A stretch of 64,000 nucleotides of DNA from Chitinophagaceae bacterium UBA7600 (GTDB lineage Bacteria > Bacteroidota > Bacteroidia > Chitinophagales > Chitinophagaceae). Below, in pieces: positions 35,914-44,041 of this stretch. The notes under the pieces are model-generated. The model was not told where the DNA came from, searched no databases, and was given only the letters and a program-made list of their open reading frames with translations. The DNA is taken from positions 107,684 through 171,683 of the forward strand of contig DLKC01000010.1 in assembly GCA_002478885.1 (NCBI GenBank), in the 5' to 3' direction. Numbering within the stretch: the stretch's first letter is position 1; every line of letters begins with the position of its first letter. A program made the translations under genes and the position numbers.

Positions 35914-36537
35914 ATGGTTCCAGAAAAAGACCGGCTAAAACTTGCCTCTGGCCGCCTCGAGGCGCTGGGCGACGGCATATTTGGTGTAGCCATGACCATA
36001 CTGGTAATTAATCTTGGCGTGCCTGTTATGAAAGGCAATACCTGGCAAAACTTTACCGCATCATTGCATGAATCCTCAACCGATTTTCTCTGTTATGTCA
36101 TAAGCTTTATTGTGTTAGGCATAATGTGGTTCGGGCACCGTATGATGTTTGAGTATATCGGCAGAACAAACCGCCATTTTATTTTTCTCGGCGTATTATT
36201 TTATATGGTTATTTGTTTTGTGCCATTCACCACACAGTTTCTTGCAAAGTATACCTTGCAATGGTATGCTATTATGGTTTATGGGCTCAACCTTAGCCTT
36301 TGCAATATCACATTATACATTCAGTGGAGCTATGGCATAAAGCGGGCTGCATTGCTTGAACGCCCATTACCGGCAGAAGTAAGGAGAGAGGCGCGGATAT
36401 TATTTTTATTGTCGCCCGCAGTGTATTGTCTTGCCATTGTTATTGCTTTCTTCCAGCCCTATATAAGTATTGGCATTTTTATCATTACACCTGTTCTCTA
36501 TTTAATACCTAACAAATTGGATAAATACCTGCCCTAA
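35914..36537 (+). CDS. TMEM175-family potassium channel-like protein A
   Basis: A 207-residue membrane protein of the DUF1211/TMEM175 family with six predicted TM segments. The signature at the first TM is LGDGIFGVAMTILVINLGVP; the usual FSD has become LGD, while the rest fits. A second motif region HRMMFEYIGRTNRHFI also fits. Bacterial TMEM175 proteins are K+-selective channels built as tetramers. It ends ten bases before the stop of the MBL hydrolase on the opposite strand. A paralogue lies at 59,785-60,369. Confidence 0.8.
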   Translation: MVPEKDRLKLASGRLEALGDGIFGVAMTILVINLGVPVMKGNTWQNFTASLHESSTDFLCYVISFIVLGIMWFGHRMMFEYIGRTNRHFIFLGVLFYMVICFVPFTTQFLAKYTLQWYAIMVYGLNLSLCNITLYIQWSYGIKRAALLERPLPAEVRREARILFLLSPAVYCLAIVIAFFQPYISIGIFIITPVLYLIPNKLDKYLP

Positions 36538-36547
36538 TGGTAGTGGT

Positions 36548-37393
36548 TTATTTTATCTTAACAATACCTTCAGCCACTTTTGGAAAAAGAGAAAACACTT
36601 TCGAATCATGCCCGGGAATAATGTATTTGTTGCCAGAGGCAAGTGTCTTCATCCGCTGCATGGATTTCACATAAGCAGTTGTATCGAAAGTGCCGCCGGT
36701 GGAGGGCGGCCTCATATGCTCCAGGCTGTAATAAACCCATATATTATCCGAGGCCAGTACAATCCTGCTCACCCCGGTTTCCACCAGCACAAATTGTGAA
36801 TTGAAAGTGTGCCGCGAACCCGTATACACTTTTATCCCGGGGAATAGTTCTTTGTTATCGCCATCAACAAGGGTTACCCTGCCTGCCATATTTAAATCGG
36901 TCAGCATCCGAACGTCGCGTTTATTAAATCCGCCACTGCTGCCATCTTTTTGCCATGCAGCACCAACGAAATAATTGAAATCTTCTTTCTGTATCCATAC
37001 CTGAGCATTGGGAAATAAATTAAGTCCATCGATATGATCCCAGTGCGGGTGGCTCAAGATAATGTCGGTGATGTCTGTAGCTTTCAGGCCAAGCTTTAAC
37101 AGCATGGAGTCGGGGCGCACATAATTAACTATAGCAAAATCTTTGGCATCTTCAATATCATTCAGAAAACCGGCATCTAATAAAATATTTTTGCCATTGA
37201 CTCCCTTTATCAGCCATATCACAAAATCTATGTTGATGCTGTCTGTCGCTGGGGCGCCATAAGCCCAGTCAGCAACAGCAGATTTCTGCGACATGGAAGT
37301 AAACTTTATCGCATACACTTCATAATTTTCCTGCTGTGATCGTGCAGGCATTGTTATGCAAAAAGACAAGGTCAAAAGCAATATTATTTTCAT
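36548..37393 (-). CDS. Secreted MBL-fold metallohydrolase (lactonase-like)
   Basis: A 281-residue protein with a signal peptide (MKIILLLTLSFCITMPARSQ). The zinc motif is SHPHWDHIDGL (HxHxDH); a later His in GSRHTFNSQF, an Asp in VLASDNIW and a late His in IPGHDSKVF complete the site. Sequence layout resembles N-acyl-homoserine lactonases (AttM/AiiA type), but the signal peptide argues for a periplasmic place and another substrate is possible. Confidence 0.85.
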   Translation of the reverse strand: MKIILLLTLSFCITMPARSQQENYEVYAIKFTSMSQKSAVADWAYGAPATDSINIDFVIWLIKGVNGKNILLDAGFLNDIEDAKDFAIVNYVRPDSMLLKLGLKATDITDIILSHPHWDHIDGLNLFPNAQVWIQKEDFNYFVGAAWQKDGSSGGFNKRDVRMLTDLNMAGRVTLVDGDNKELFPGIKVYTGSRHTFNSQFVLVETGVSRIVLASDNIWVYYSLEHMRPPSTGGTFDTTAYVKSMQRMKTLASGNKYIIPGHDSKVFSLFPKVAEGIVKIK

Positions 37394-37487
37394 TGGTCAA
37401 TTTTAAAAAATAATCGGCTTAGCTGTTTTATGGGGCATTTGCAACGCATTGGATAACGGAAAGGCACTTTGCAGCGCATTTAACTTT

Positions 37488-38723
37488 TTATGCTTCCAGC
37501 ACTCTTAACGAACGGCCGATGATATCAACGCATTCAAGCACCTGTTCTTTTGTGATGATCAGCGGCGGCGCAAAACGAATTTTGTCGCCATGCGTTGGTT
37601 TGGCAAGGAGCCCGTTTTCTTTTAGCCCGATGCAAAGGTCCCATGCCGCTTCAGGATTTACGTGATTCACTACAATGGCATTCAGTAAACCTTTGCCGCG
37701 CACCGTTTTTATAAAAGGTGAGTTCAAGTTGTTCAACGATTCGCGGAAGAGTTCACCCATCACAGCCGCATTCCCGGCAAGCCTTTCATCTTCGAGCACT
37801 TTCAGTGACTCCAGTGCAACGGCGCAGGCCAATGCATTGCCGCCGTAAGTGGATCCATGCTGGCCGGGCTGAATGTTCAGCATAATATCGTCATTGGCAA
37901 GCACAGCAGATACGGGCAAAGTGCCGCCGCTCAATGCTTTTCCAAGAATTAAGATATCTGCATGCACATTTTCGTGATCGATGGCGAGCATCTTGCCGGT
38001 GCGGGCAAGACCTGTTTGAATTTCGTCTGCCAGCATCAATACATTGTACTCGGTGCACAGGTTCCTGATGCCGCTTATATAACCATCATCGGGTACCACC
38101 ACGCCTGCTTCGCCCTGGATGGGTTCAAAAAGAAATGCGCAAACATTTTTATCCTGGAACGCTTTCTCAAGTTCAGCGAGGTTGTTATAAGGAATATGAT
38201 CAAAGCCTGGCATCAATGGACCAAAACGCGTATAAGCAGACGGGTCGGTGCTGAAGGAGACAACAGTGCTTGTTCTCCCATGAAAGTTTTGTGCACACAC
38301 GATTATTTTCGCTTTGTTGTCTTCGATGCCTTTTACCACGTAGCCCCAGCGGCGGGCCAGTTTAATGGCCGTCTCCACGGCTTCTACCCCGGTATTCATC
38401 GGCAGCACTTTGTCGTAGCCAAACAAACCGGTAATATATTTGGCATATTCGCCCAGCACATTGTTAAAGAATGCTCTTGACGTTAGCGTAAGTTTCTGCG
38501 ATTGCTCTATCAGCTTATTGATGATGCGTGGATGGCAATGGCCCTGATTTAGCGCCGAATAGCCACTTAGAAAATCGTAGTAACGTTTACCGTCAACATC
38601 CCACATAAAAACGCCTTCGCCGCGTTCTAATACAACAGGAATAGGATGGTAATTGTGTGCACCGTAGCTGTCTTCCAGTTCAAGATAGTAGGCAGCTTTC
38701 TGCGATAATGTATGCGTAAGCAT
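37488..38723 (-). CDS. rocD: Ornithine--oxo-acid aminotransferase
   Basis: A 411-residue class III aminotransferase using PLP. It converts ornithine and 2-oxoglutarate to glutamate semialdehyde and glutamate. Motifs: [20 protein letters not shown], the PLP-related [18 protein letters not shown], and the Lys in [17 protein letters not shown]. The N-terminus [19 protein letters not shown] is typical of RocD. Cytoplasmic. Stands alone; no other arginine-degradation gene is nearby. Confidence 0.95.
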   Translation of the reverse strand: MLTHTLSQKAAYYLELEDSYGAHNYHPIPVVLERGEGVFMWDVDGKRYYDFLSGYSALNQGHCHPRIINKLIEQSQKLTLTSRAFFNNVLGEYAKYITGLFGYDKVLPMNTGVEAVETAIKLARRWGYVVKGIEDNKAKIIVCAQNFHGRTSTVVSFSTDPSAYTRFGPLMPGFDHIPYNNLAELEKAFQDKNVCAFLFEPIQGEAGVVVPDDGYISGIRNLCTEYNVLMLADEIQTGLARTGKMLAIDHENVHADILILGKALSGGTLPVSAVLANDDIMLNIQPGQHGSTYGGNALACAVALESLKVLEDERLAGNAAVMGELFRESLNNLNSPFIKTVRGKGLLNAIVVNHVNPEAAWDLCIGLKENGLLAKPTHGDKIRFAPPLIITKEQVLECVDIIGRSLRVLEA

Positions 38724-38913
38724 AAAAGCAAGTTTTAAGATTGTTGATTAAGATGGTACTAAACAAAATGAGGGAACAGGCAACAGCTCATGTTGCCAAA
38801 ACTGATCAGAAAGATCGGTGATCGAGGAAGTCAAGATTTAAGTGCAGAAATTTCATCGCCGTTATAATAGGGCTGCAAGATAGTGAAATTGGCCGAAAGG
38901 CAAACAGGGAGTG

Positions 38914-39010
38914 GATTTTTGGTTGCCGGTCCTGGGCTCTTGTAGCGGCGCTTGTTGCGTCGCACGCTTGTACTGCAGTCCTTTACTGAGCCAGGCAGGG
39001 ACAAAACCAA
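38914..39010 (+). repeat. Dispersed intergenic element, left arm with a possible decayed right arm
   Basis: ATTTTTGGTTGCCGGTCC, GTAGCGGCGCTTG and the core TTGCGTCGCACGCTTGTAC (38955-38973). A stretch CAGGGACAAAACCAACATG (38994-39012) may be a worn right arm. Apart from this, the 328-base gap between folP and rocD shows nothing recognisable. Confidence 0.7.
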
Positions 39011-39051
39011 CATGCAAAAAAGCAGGAAAACCAAAACAGTAAATCCAATCT

Positions 39052-39879
39052 TTACGAGCGATATTTCCCAACGAGTTTAACGGCTTCCATTGCTTCTTTT
39101 ACATCGTGCACACGCAAAATGTTTGCGCCATTGAGCAAGCCAATCGTATTCATTACCGTTGTACCGTTCAATGCTTCGGCGGCAGTTATGCCAAGAGTTT
39201 TGAAAATACTTGATTTGCGGGAGAGTCCGAGGAGCATGGGCTTCTCCAATATTTTAAAGACGGAAAGTTTACGCAGCAGTTCAAAACTGTGGTTGATACT
39301 CTTGGCAAAACCAAAACCCGGGTCAATGATCACATCGTGAATGCCTGCGATACGGCAGGCTTCTGTTCTTTCGATGAAATAATCCAGCACTTCCAGTGCT
39401 ACATCATCGTAGTTTGTTTTTTCGTGCATGTTCTGCGGTGTGCCACGCATGTGCATGCAAACATATGGTACCCGCAGTGATGCGACGGTAGCCAGCATCG
39501 CGTCATCGGCTTGCCCGCCGCTGATATCGTTTACCATATTAGCGCCTGCCTGAACGGCTTGCCTGGCCACGGAAGCATAATACGTATCGATGGAAATAAC
39601 CGTTCCAGGGAAAGCTTTGCTAACCGCCTCGACTACTGGTAACACTCTTGATGCCTCTTCCTCCGCACTAACTTTTTCGCTTTTGGGCCGGGTGCTTTGT
39701 CCGCCAATGTCGAGCATGGCAGCGCCTTCGCCGAGCATTTTTCCTGCTGTTGCAAGTGCGGTATCAACCGTTGGGTTACGGCTGCCACTGTAAAAGGAGT
39801 CGGGTGTGGTATTTAAAATACCCATTACCACAGGTGTGTTAAATGTTAGTAACCTTCCTTTGCAGTTTAGTGTGAACAT
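39052..39879 (-). CDS. folP: Dihydropteroate synthase
   Basis: A 275-residue TIM barrel that joins p-aminobenzoate to hydroxymethyl-dihydropterin diphosphate in folate synthesis; the target of sulfonamides. Motifs: MGILNTTPDSFYSG, IGGQSTRPKSEKVS (phosphate-binding loops), VNDISGG, and MHMRGTPQNM. The end FKTLGITAAEALNGTT and HDVKEAMEAV are normal. I take the ATG at 39879 (MFTLNCKG); an extra 14-residue N-terminus from 39921 is possible. Divergent from DUF1599, with a repeat arm between. Confidence 0.96.
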   Translation of the reverse strand: MFTLNCKGRLLTFNTPVVMGILNTTPDSFYSGSRNPTVDTALATAGKMLGEGAAMLDIGGQSTRPKSEKVSAEEEASRVLPVVEAVSKAFPGTVISIDTYYASVARQAVQAGANMVNDISGGQADDAMLATVASLRVPYVCMHMRGTPQNMHEKTNYDDVALEVLDYFIERTEACRIAGIHDVIIDPGFGFAKSINHSFELLRKLSVFKILEKPMLLGLSRKSSIFKTLGITAAEALNGTTVMNTIGLLNGANILRVHDVKEAMEAVKLVGKYRS

Positions 39880-39969
39880 TATCGGCTTTGGTTTATTTTT
39901 GATCGGTTTATGCTGCTGCAATTAACGACAGCGTAAAGATAAGCACGGAGAAGCCTGCCGAAGAAAGTT

Positions 39970-40036
39970 ATAACGCAGAAGTGTGCGACGCAAGAGTCGA
40001 TGCCATAATAACCGGAGGCCGGGTACACAAAAAAAT
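39970..40036 (-). repeat. Dispersed intergenic element, right arm
   Basis: GAAGTGTGCGACGCAAGAG (39978-39996), TCGATGCCATAATAACC, GGAGGCCGGGTACAC and an A-run. It lies between divergent genes, 13 bases before the DUF1599 ATG, so it would fall in that gene's leader or promoter. Confidence 0.8.
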
Positions 40037-40048
40037 ATTTGAAATCAA

Positions 40049-40594
40049 ATGGCGGATACGAACAAACAATACGACGATGCAGTGGCATCATGCAAAGAGA
40101 TTTTTATTAAGAAGACAAAGGATTATGGTACATCTTGGCGGGTGCTGCGGACGATTTCTGTCGTTGACCAGGTATTTATAAAGGCCCTGCGCATTCGCAC
40201 GATACAGGAAAAAAAAGCGCAGCGTGTAGGTGACGATATCGCGAGTGAATTCAAAGGTATTCTTAATTATGGTATCATTGGTTTGATACAGCTTGCACTC
40301 AAAGAACCATCGGTGGAAGATGTGGATGCAGAAAAAGTAAGTGTATGGTATGATGAGCAATCGGCAACTGCGAAAAAAATTATGCTGGACAAAAATCACG
40401 ATTATGGCGAGGCATGGCGGGAGATGAGCCAGGAGAGTTTTGCCGATCTTATTTTAGTGAAGCTGTTGCGCATAAAACAGATACTGCTGAACGATGGCAA
40501 AACGTTGATAAGCGAAGGCATTGATGCGAATTATATTGATATTATTAATTACGCGGTTTTTGCGCTGATACTGATAGCAGAAGGAAAGCAGTGA
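40049..40594 (+). CDS. DUF1599 protein
   Basis: A 181-residue protein with an internal repeat: AVASCKEIFIKKTKDYGTSWR in the first half and ATAKKIMLDKNHDYGEAWRE in the second, each followed by LRI and a helical region (GILNYGIIGLIQLAL and DIINYAVFALILIAE). This is the DUF1599 family; each half resembles a nucleotide-binding helical bundle of the thymidylate-kinase-associated or MazG-like kind, but no activity is proven. First gene of an operon with the DoxX protein (25 bases) and probably the ABC permease. Confidence 0.88.
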   Translation: MADTNKQYDDAVASCKEIFIKKTKDYGTSWRVLRTISVVDQVFIKALRIRTIQEKKAQRVGDDIASEFKGILNYGIIGLIQLALKEPSVEDVDAEKVSVWYDEQSATAKKIMLDKNHDYGEAWREMSQESFADLILVKLLRIKQILLNDGKTLISEGIDANYIDIINYAVFALILIAEGKQ

Positions 40595-40619
40595 TGGGAG
40601 AACCTTACAAAACATTTTT

Positions 40620-41744
40620 ATGAAAAAGTCAAAGTCATTGATCGTTACCAGGTGGGTGGTTGGAATATTGTTTATTTTTTCGGGGCTGGTGAAGGCGAAC
40701 GACCCGTCGGGGTTGAGTTATAAAATGCAGGAATTTTTCGAAGCGTGGGGCTGGGACGGACTTAACAATTACACACTGGCATTGTCTGTAATCATGAACA
40801 CTTTTGAAGTGCTCGCCGGTGTTGCTGTGATCATCGGGTGGAGAATGCGTTTGTTCAGCTGGCTATTATTGCTGCTTATTTTATTCTTCTGCTTTTTAAC
40901 GGCCTACGCTTATCTCTCGGGCAAAATAAGAACCTGTGGTTGCTTTGGTGATTGCCTGCCGTTAACACCGCTTACTTCGTTTATAAAAGATGTTTTCCTG
41001 CTAATCTTAATTCTTGTGCTGTTTGCAAACAGGAAGCATATTCATACGAACTTGTCTTCCCCTGTACCGCAAGTTTTGTTGATGGCTTCGCTGATTGGGA
41101 CGGTTTATATGCAGTATTATGCTTTGAGGCATTTGCCGTTCAGAGACTGTTTGCCTTACAAAAAGGGCAACAATATTCTCGACCAGATGAAGGTGCCCGC
41201 AGGTGCAGTTCCCGATAGTTTTGCAGTTACTTTCAAATACAAAAAGGCGGGTAAAGAGGTGGAGTTTGATGCCAATCATTTTCCGGCAGATTTTGACTCA
41301 ACCTATGAGTTTGCAGACCGTTTTCAAAAACTGGTGAAAGCCGGCTCCGGCGGCCCTGCGATCGTTGATTTTTCGCTGCAGAGCCTGGAAGGGAATGATA
41401 CCACGAGCGCGGTACTGGAACAGCAAAATGACTATGTGACATTGTGGGTAAATGATTTTTCCGGCTATGCAGACTGGAAAGATGGATTTGATAAGCTGGT
41501 CGCTTCTATGGGGGCGAAGAATATCCCTGTATTTCTTATTACATCGGTTAAAGAAAAAGCTATTGAACATTATGGCTCCAACAAGCAAGTGTGCATACTG
41601 CTTTGTGATGGCACTGTAATAAAAACTGCCGCAAGGGTAACCCCAACCTATATTCTTATGCATGGCGCTGATGTAAAAGATAAGTTCAGCTTTCTTGACA
41701 TCGACAAAGTGAATGCTGCTGCCGGCGCACTTTCAGGCAAATAA
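40620..41744 (+). CDS. BT_3928-type DoxX/MauE membrane protein
   Basis: A 374-residue protein. The N-terminal DoxX/MauE region (about 1-160) has four TM segments with the start VGILFIFSGLVKANDPSGLSY and a CGCFGDCLPL cysteine pair in the loop of the third and fourth. The C-terminal part (about 190-374) is soluble and resembles a thioredoxin-like domain, but I see no CXXC there. DoxX-like proteins work with redox partners at the membrane; the exact role is unknown. Second gene of the DUF1599 operon; linkage of these two is common in Bacteroidota. Confidence 0.83.
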   Translation: MKKSKSLIVTRWVVGILFIFSGLVKANDPSGLSYKMQEFFEAWGWDGLNNYTLALSVIMNTFEVLAGVAVIIGWRMRLFSWLLLLLILFFCFLTAYAYLSGKIRTCGCFGDCLPLTPLTSFIKDVFLLILILVLFANRKHIHTNLSSPVPQVLLMASLIGTVYMQYYALRHLPFRDCLPYKKGNNILDQMKVPAGAVPDSFAVTFKYKKAGKEVEFDANHFPADFDSTYEFADRFQKLVKAGSGGPAIVDFSLQSLEGNDTTSAVLEQQNDYVTLWVNDFSGYADWKDGFDKLVASMGAKNIPVFLITSVKEKAIEHYGSNKQVCILLCDGTVIKTAARVTPTYILMHGADVKDKFSFLDIDKVNAAAGALSGK

Positions 41745-41773
41745 ATATTTGGTATAGTGGCTAAAACCTTTTC

Positions 41774-42820
41774 ATGCTATCCTTTATCACAAGAAAATTA
41801 TTGTATGGCTTCTTAGTGCTGTTTGGCGTGGTGATATTGGTGTTTTTTCTGTTCCAGGGTTTTGGCGATCCGGCAAGGTTGGTGATCGGTCAAACAGGCG
41901 ACAGCGCAACTATACAGAATATCCGTAAAGAACTGGCGCTTGACCAGCCAAAGTGGAAACAGTTTGTTTTATACCTCAATGATGTTTCTCCCATAAGTTT
42001 TTATTCCGCCGATGATATTCAGGCGCTTGGCATCGAAGGCCTGCAAATCGGAAGTGATAGCAAACTGGTAATAAAATTCCCTTACCTGCGGCGTTCCTAT
42101 CAAAGCAGGAGAGCAGTGTCTGACATCCTGCTCGAAGCTCTCCCCGGAACACTTACGCTAGCTTTATCCGCTATGCTTTTTGCCACGGTTATCGGCGTAT
42201 TGCTCGGCGTGCTGGCTGCAGTAAAACAAAATACATGGATGGATAGTTCCGCTGTTTTTGCAAGCGTGCTCGGTATTTCGGCACCGTCTTTTTTTATGGG
42301 CATCGTTATAGCATACCTGTTCGGCTTTGTGTTAAGCGCTTATACCGGTCTGCATATGACGGGAAGCCTTTTTGCCTATGATGCTTTTGAAGGCCGGCAA
42401 CTGCAATTGCAAAACCTTATCCTTCCTGCCATAACGCTGGGAATAAGGCCATTGGCTATTATTACACAGCTTACCCGCAGTGCCATGCTTGATGTACTAG
42501 GGCAAGACTATATACGTACTGCTTATGCCAAGGGGCTTCGTAAAAGCGCTGTTATATTTAAACATGCGCTGCGAAATGCGTTAAACCCGGTCGTTACGGC
42601 TATCACAGGATGGTTTGCGGAACTGCTGGCTGGCGCCTTTTTCGTTGAGTATATTTTTGGCTGGAAGGGTATTGGCAAAATAACCGTAGATGCTTTGGAA
42701 AGGCTCGATTTTCCGGTAGTAATGGGCAGCGTATTGCTTACCGCATCCTTCTTCGTTTTGGTGAATTTACTTGCCGATGTCTTCTATGGCATTATAGACC
42801 CGAGAGCGAGAATATTTTAA
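41774..42820 (+). CDS. ABC transporter permease of the DppB/OppB type, without partners
   Basis: A 348-residue inner-membrane protein. The N-terminus ITRKLLYGFLVLFGVVILVFFL, the FGDPARLVIGQ turn, and the coupling helix region GQDYIRTAYAKGLRKSAVIFKHALRNAL (the EAA-type loop) are those of the first permease of peptide/nickel importers. A complete importer also needs a second permease, ATPases and a binding protein; none is in the next 5 kb. The gene is 29 bases behind the DoxX gene and likely in its operon. Its partners must be elsewhere, or it has another use. Confidence 0.87.
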   Translation: MLSFITRKLLYGFLVLFGVVILVFFLFQGFGDPARLVIGQTGDSATIQNIRKELALDQPKWKQFVLYLNDVSPISFYSADDIQALGIEGLQIGSDSKLVIKFPYLRRSYQSRRAVSDILLEALPGTLTLALSAMLFATVIGVLLGVLAAVKQNTWMDSSAVFASVLGISAPSFFMGIVIAYLFGFVLSAYTGLHMTGSLFAYDAFEGRQLQLQNLILPAITLGIRPLAIITQLTRSAMLDVLGQDYIRTAYAKGLRKSAVIFKHALRNALNPVVTAITGWFAELLAGAFFVEYIFGWKGIGKITVDALERLDFPVVMGSVLLTASFFVLVNLLADVFYGIIDPRARIF

Positions 42821-42903
42821 GCCCTTTACTGATCAATATCATATTCGCCATTACCCCCGATCATTATATTTGTAGTAATTCGAACACCAAATTCTTTTTT
42901 GCC

Positions 42904-43353
42904 ATGCGTACTGTTAAAGAAATCCTTAAACAAAAGGGACCTCATTTCAATTTTATTGATGCCGATAAAACTGTAAGGGAAGCCATTGCCGTTATGAAAG
43001 CGGAAAATATCAGCTACCTCATTGTGAGGGAACATAACCGGTATGCGGGTATTGTTTCTGAGCGTGATTACACGCATAAAGTTATTCTGCAGGATAAACA
43101 TTCCGACACTACGGTAGTACGGGAAATTATGACCTGCGACATGCCCATCGTTTCCCTGGATGATACTGCAGAACAATGCATGAAGCTGATGAACTCTTCC
43201 AAATCGCGGTACCTGCCTGCCTACGATGGCCCCGATTTTAAGGGAATTATCACCATCCATGATCTAATGCGTGCGGCCATTTCCGAACTGGAGGCACCTG
43301 GTGCCCAGCCACAGGAACATCATGAAAATCTGTTGCGTGATTATTGGATATGA
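42904..43353 (+). CDS. CBS-domain protein
   Basis: A 149-residue protein made of two CBS motifs (a Bateman pair): residues about 8-70 (VREAIAVMKAENISYLIVRE, YAGIVSERDYTHKVI) and about 76-135 (IVSLDDTAEQCMKLMNSSKS, GIITIHDLM). Such modules bind AMP, ATP or SAM and sense energy state. No effector domain is attached. It ends exactly where the DciA-like gene on the opposite strand ends (no gap). Confidence 0.9.
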   Translation: MRTVKEILKQKGPHFNFIDADKTVREAIAVMKAENISYLIVREHNRYAGIVSERDYTHKVILQDKHSDTTVVREIMTCDMPIVSLDDTAEQCMKLMNSSKSRYLPAYDGPDFKGIITIHDLMRAAISELEAPGAQPQEHHENLLRDYWI

Positions 43354-43635
43354 TCAGCGGATGATCACTTCTTTAATTGCTTTTTCACCCAGCGCTTCGT
43401 TGATGCGCTCAATAATTTTTTCTTTCTGGTAAACGAGCTCATTTTTTAACGGGCCTACAGATGTTTGTATAAAAAGCGTTTGATTTACGATCTCAATCTT
43501 TTCGGTATAGCGTGCAATTGTTTTGCCCATCAGCATTTCCCAAATACTTTCTATCTGCACCGAGCGAATGCCGTTTTTTAATTTGCTCTTGTCAAGAAAC
43601 TGTTTCAATGCATCACCGATTTGTAGCTGTGCCAT
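43354..43635 (-). CDS. DUF721/DciA-like protein
   Basis: A 93-residue protein. The pattern IGDALKQFLDKSKLKNG, WEMLMGKTIARYTEKIEI, TLFIQTSVGPLKNELVY and KEKIIERINEALGEKAIKEVII matches the DUF721 family. DciA proteins help load the replicative helicase in bacteria that lack DnaC. It stands alone, convergent with the CBS gene with no base between the stop codons. Confidence 0.85.
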   Translation of the reverse strand: MAQLQIGDALKQFLDKSKLKNGIRSVQIESIWEMLMGKTIARYTEKIEIVNQTLFIQTSVGPLKNELVYQKEKIIERINEALGEKAIKEVIIR

Positions 43636-43692
43636 GCGGTAAAAGTATAAACTAACCGCGCGAAGAAAAATTAATTTCGACCGATCCCTTTG

Positions 43693-43941
43693 TTATTTTT
43701 TTGGGGGCCGGGCTTTTGTAACTTATGGCATCGGCTGTTGCGTCGCACACTTGTGCAGTTAGTTGGGACGTCAGCAAGCCGGCAAAAGTCTTTCAGCCCC
43801 TCCCAATCCGCATCTTAATGGCTTTATGAATTGATCAGCAGCCCGCTTCAACGGATACTTGTTGCGGCCCAAAGCGATGCGGTACAAGGGTGCGACGCAA
43901 CAGAAGCCTCATAGCAGCAGTTTTGCCCGGCACAAAAAAAT
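43693..43941. repeat. Dispersed intergenic element, best full-length copy
   Basis: Left arm: ATTTTTTTGGGGGCCGGGC, TTTTGTAACTTATGGCATCG, core TTGCGTCGCACACTTGTGC (43738-43756). Right arm: GTACAAGGGTGCGACGCAAC (43882-43901), AGAAGCCTCATAG, TTTTGCCCGGCACAAAAAAAT (the mirror of the left end). About 125 bases lie between the two cores. The ends, a T-run and an A-run, mark the element borders. No obvious target duplication and no coding frame. The 406-base gap between the DciA-like and kinase genes contains nothing else clear. Confidence 0.88.
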
Positions 43942-44041
43942 GATACAACCGCGTCAGGGCCTGGTGCTGTAAAGCAGTCTTGTTTAATAATATTATATTG
44001 CAAAAGGTATTCCTAGCCCACCTGCAGAGAAAAAAGAACCC

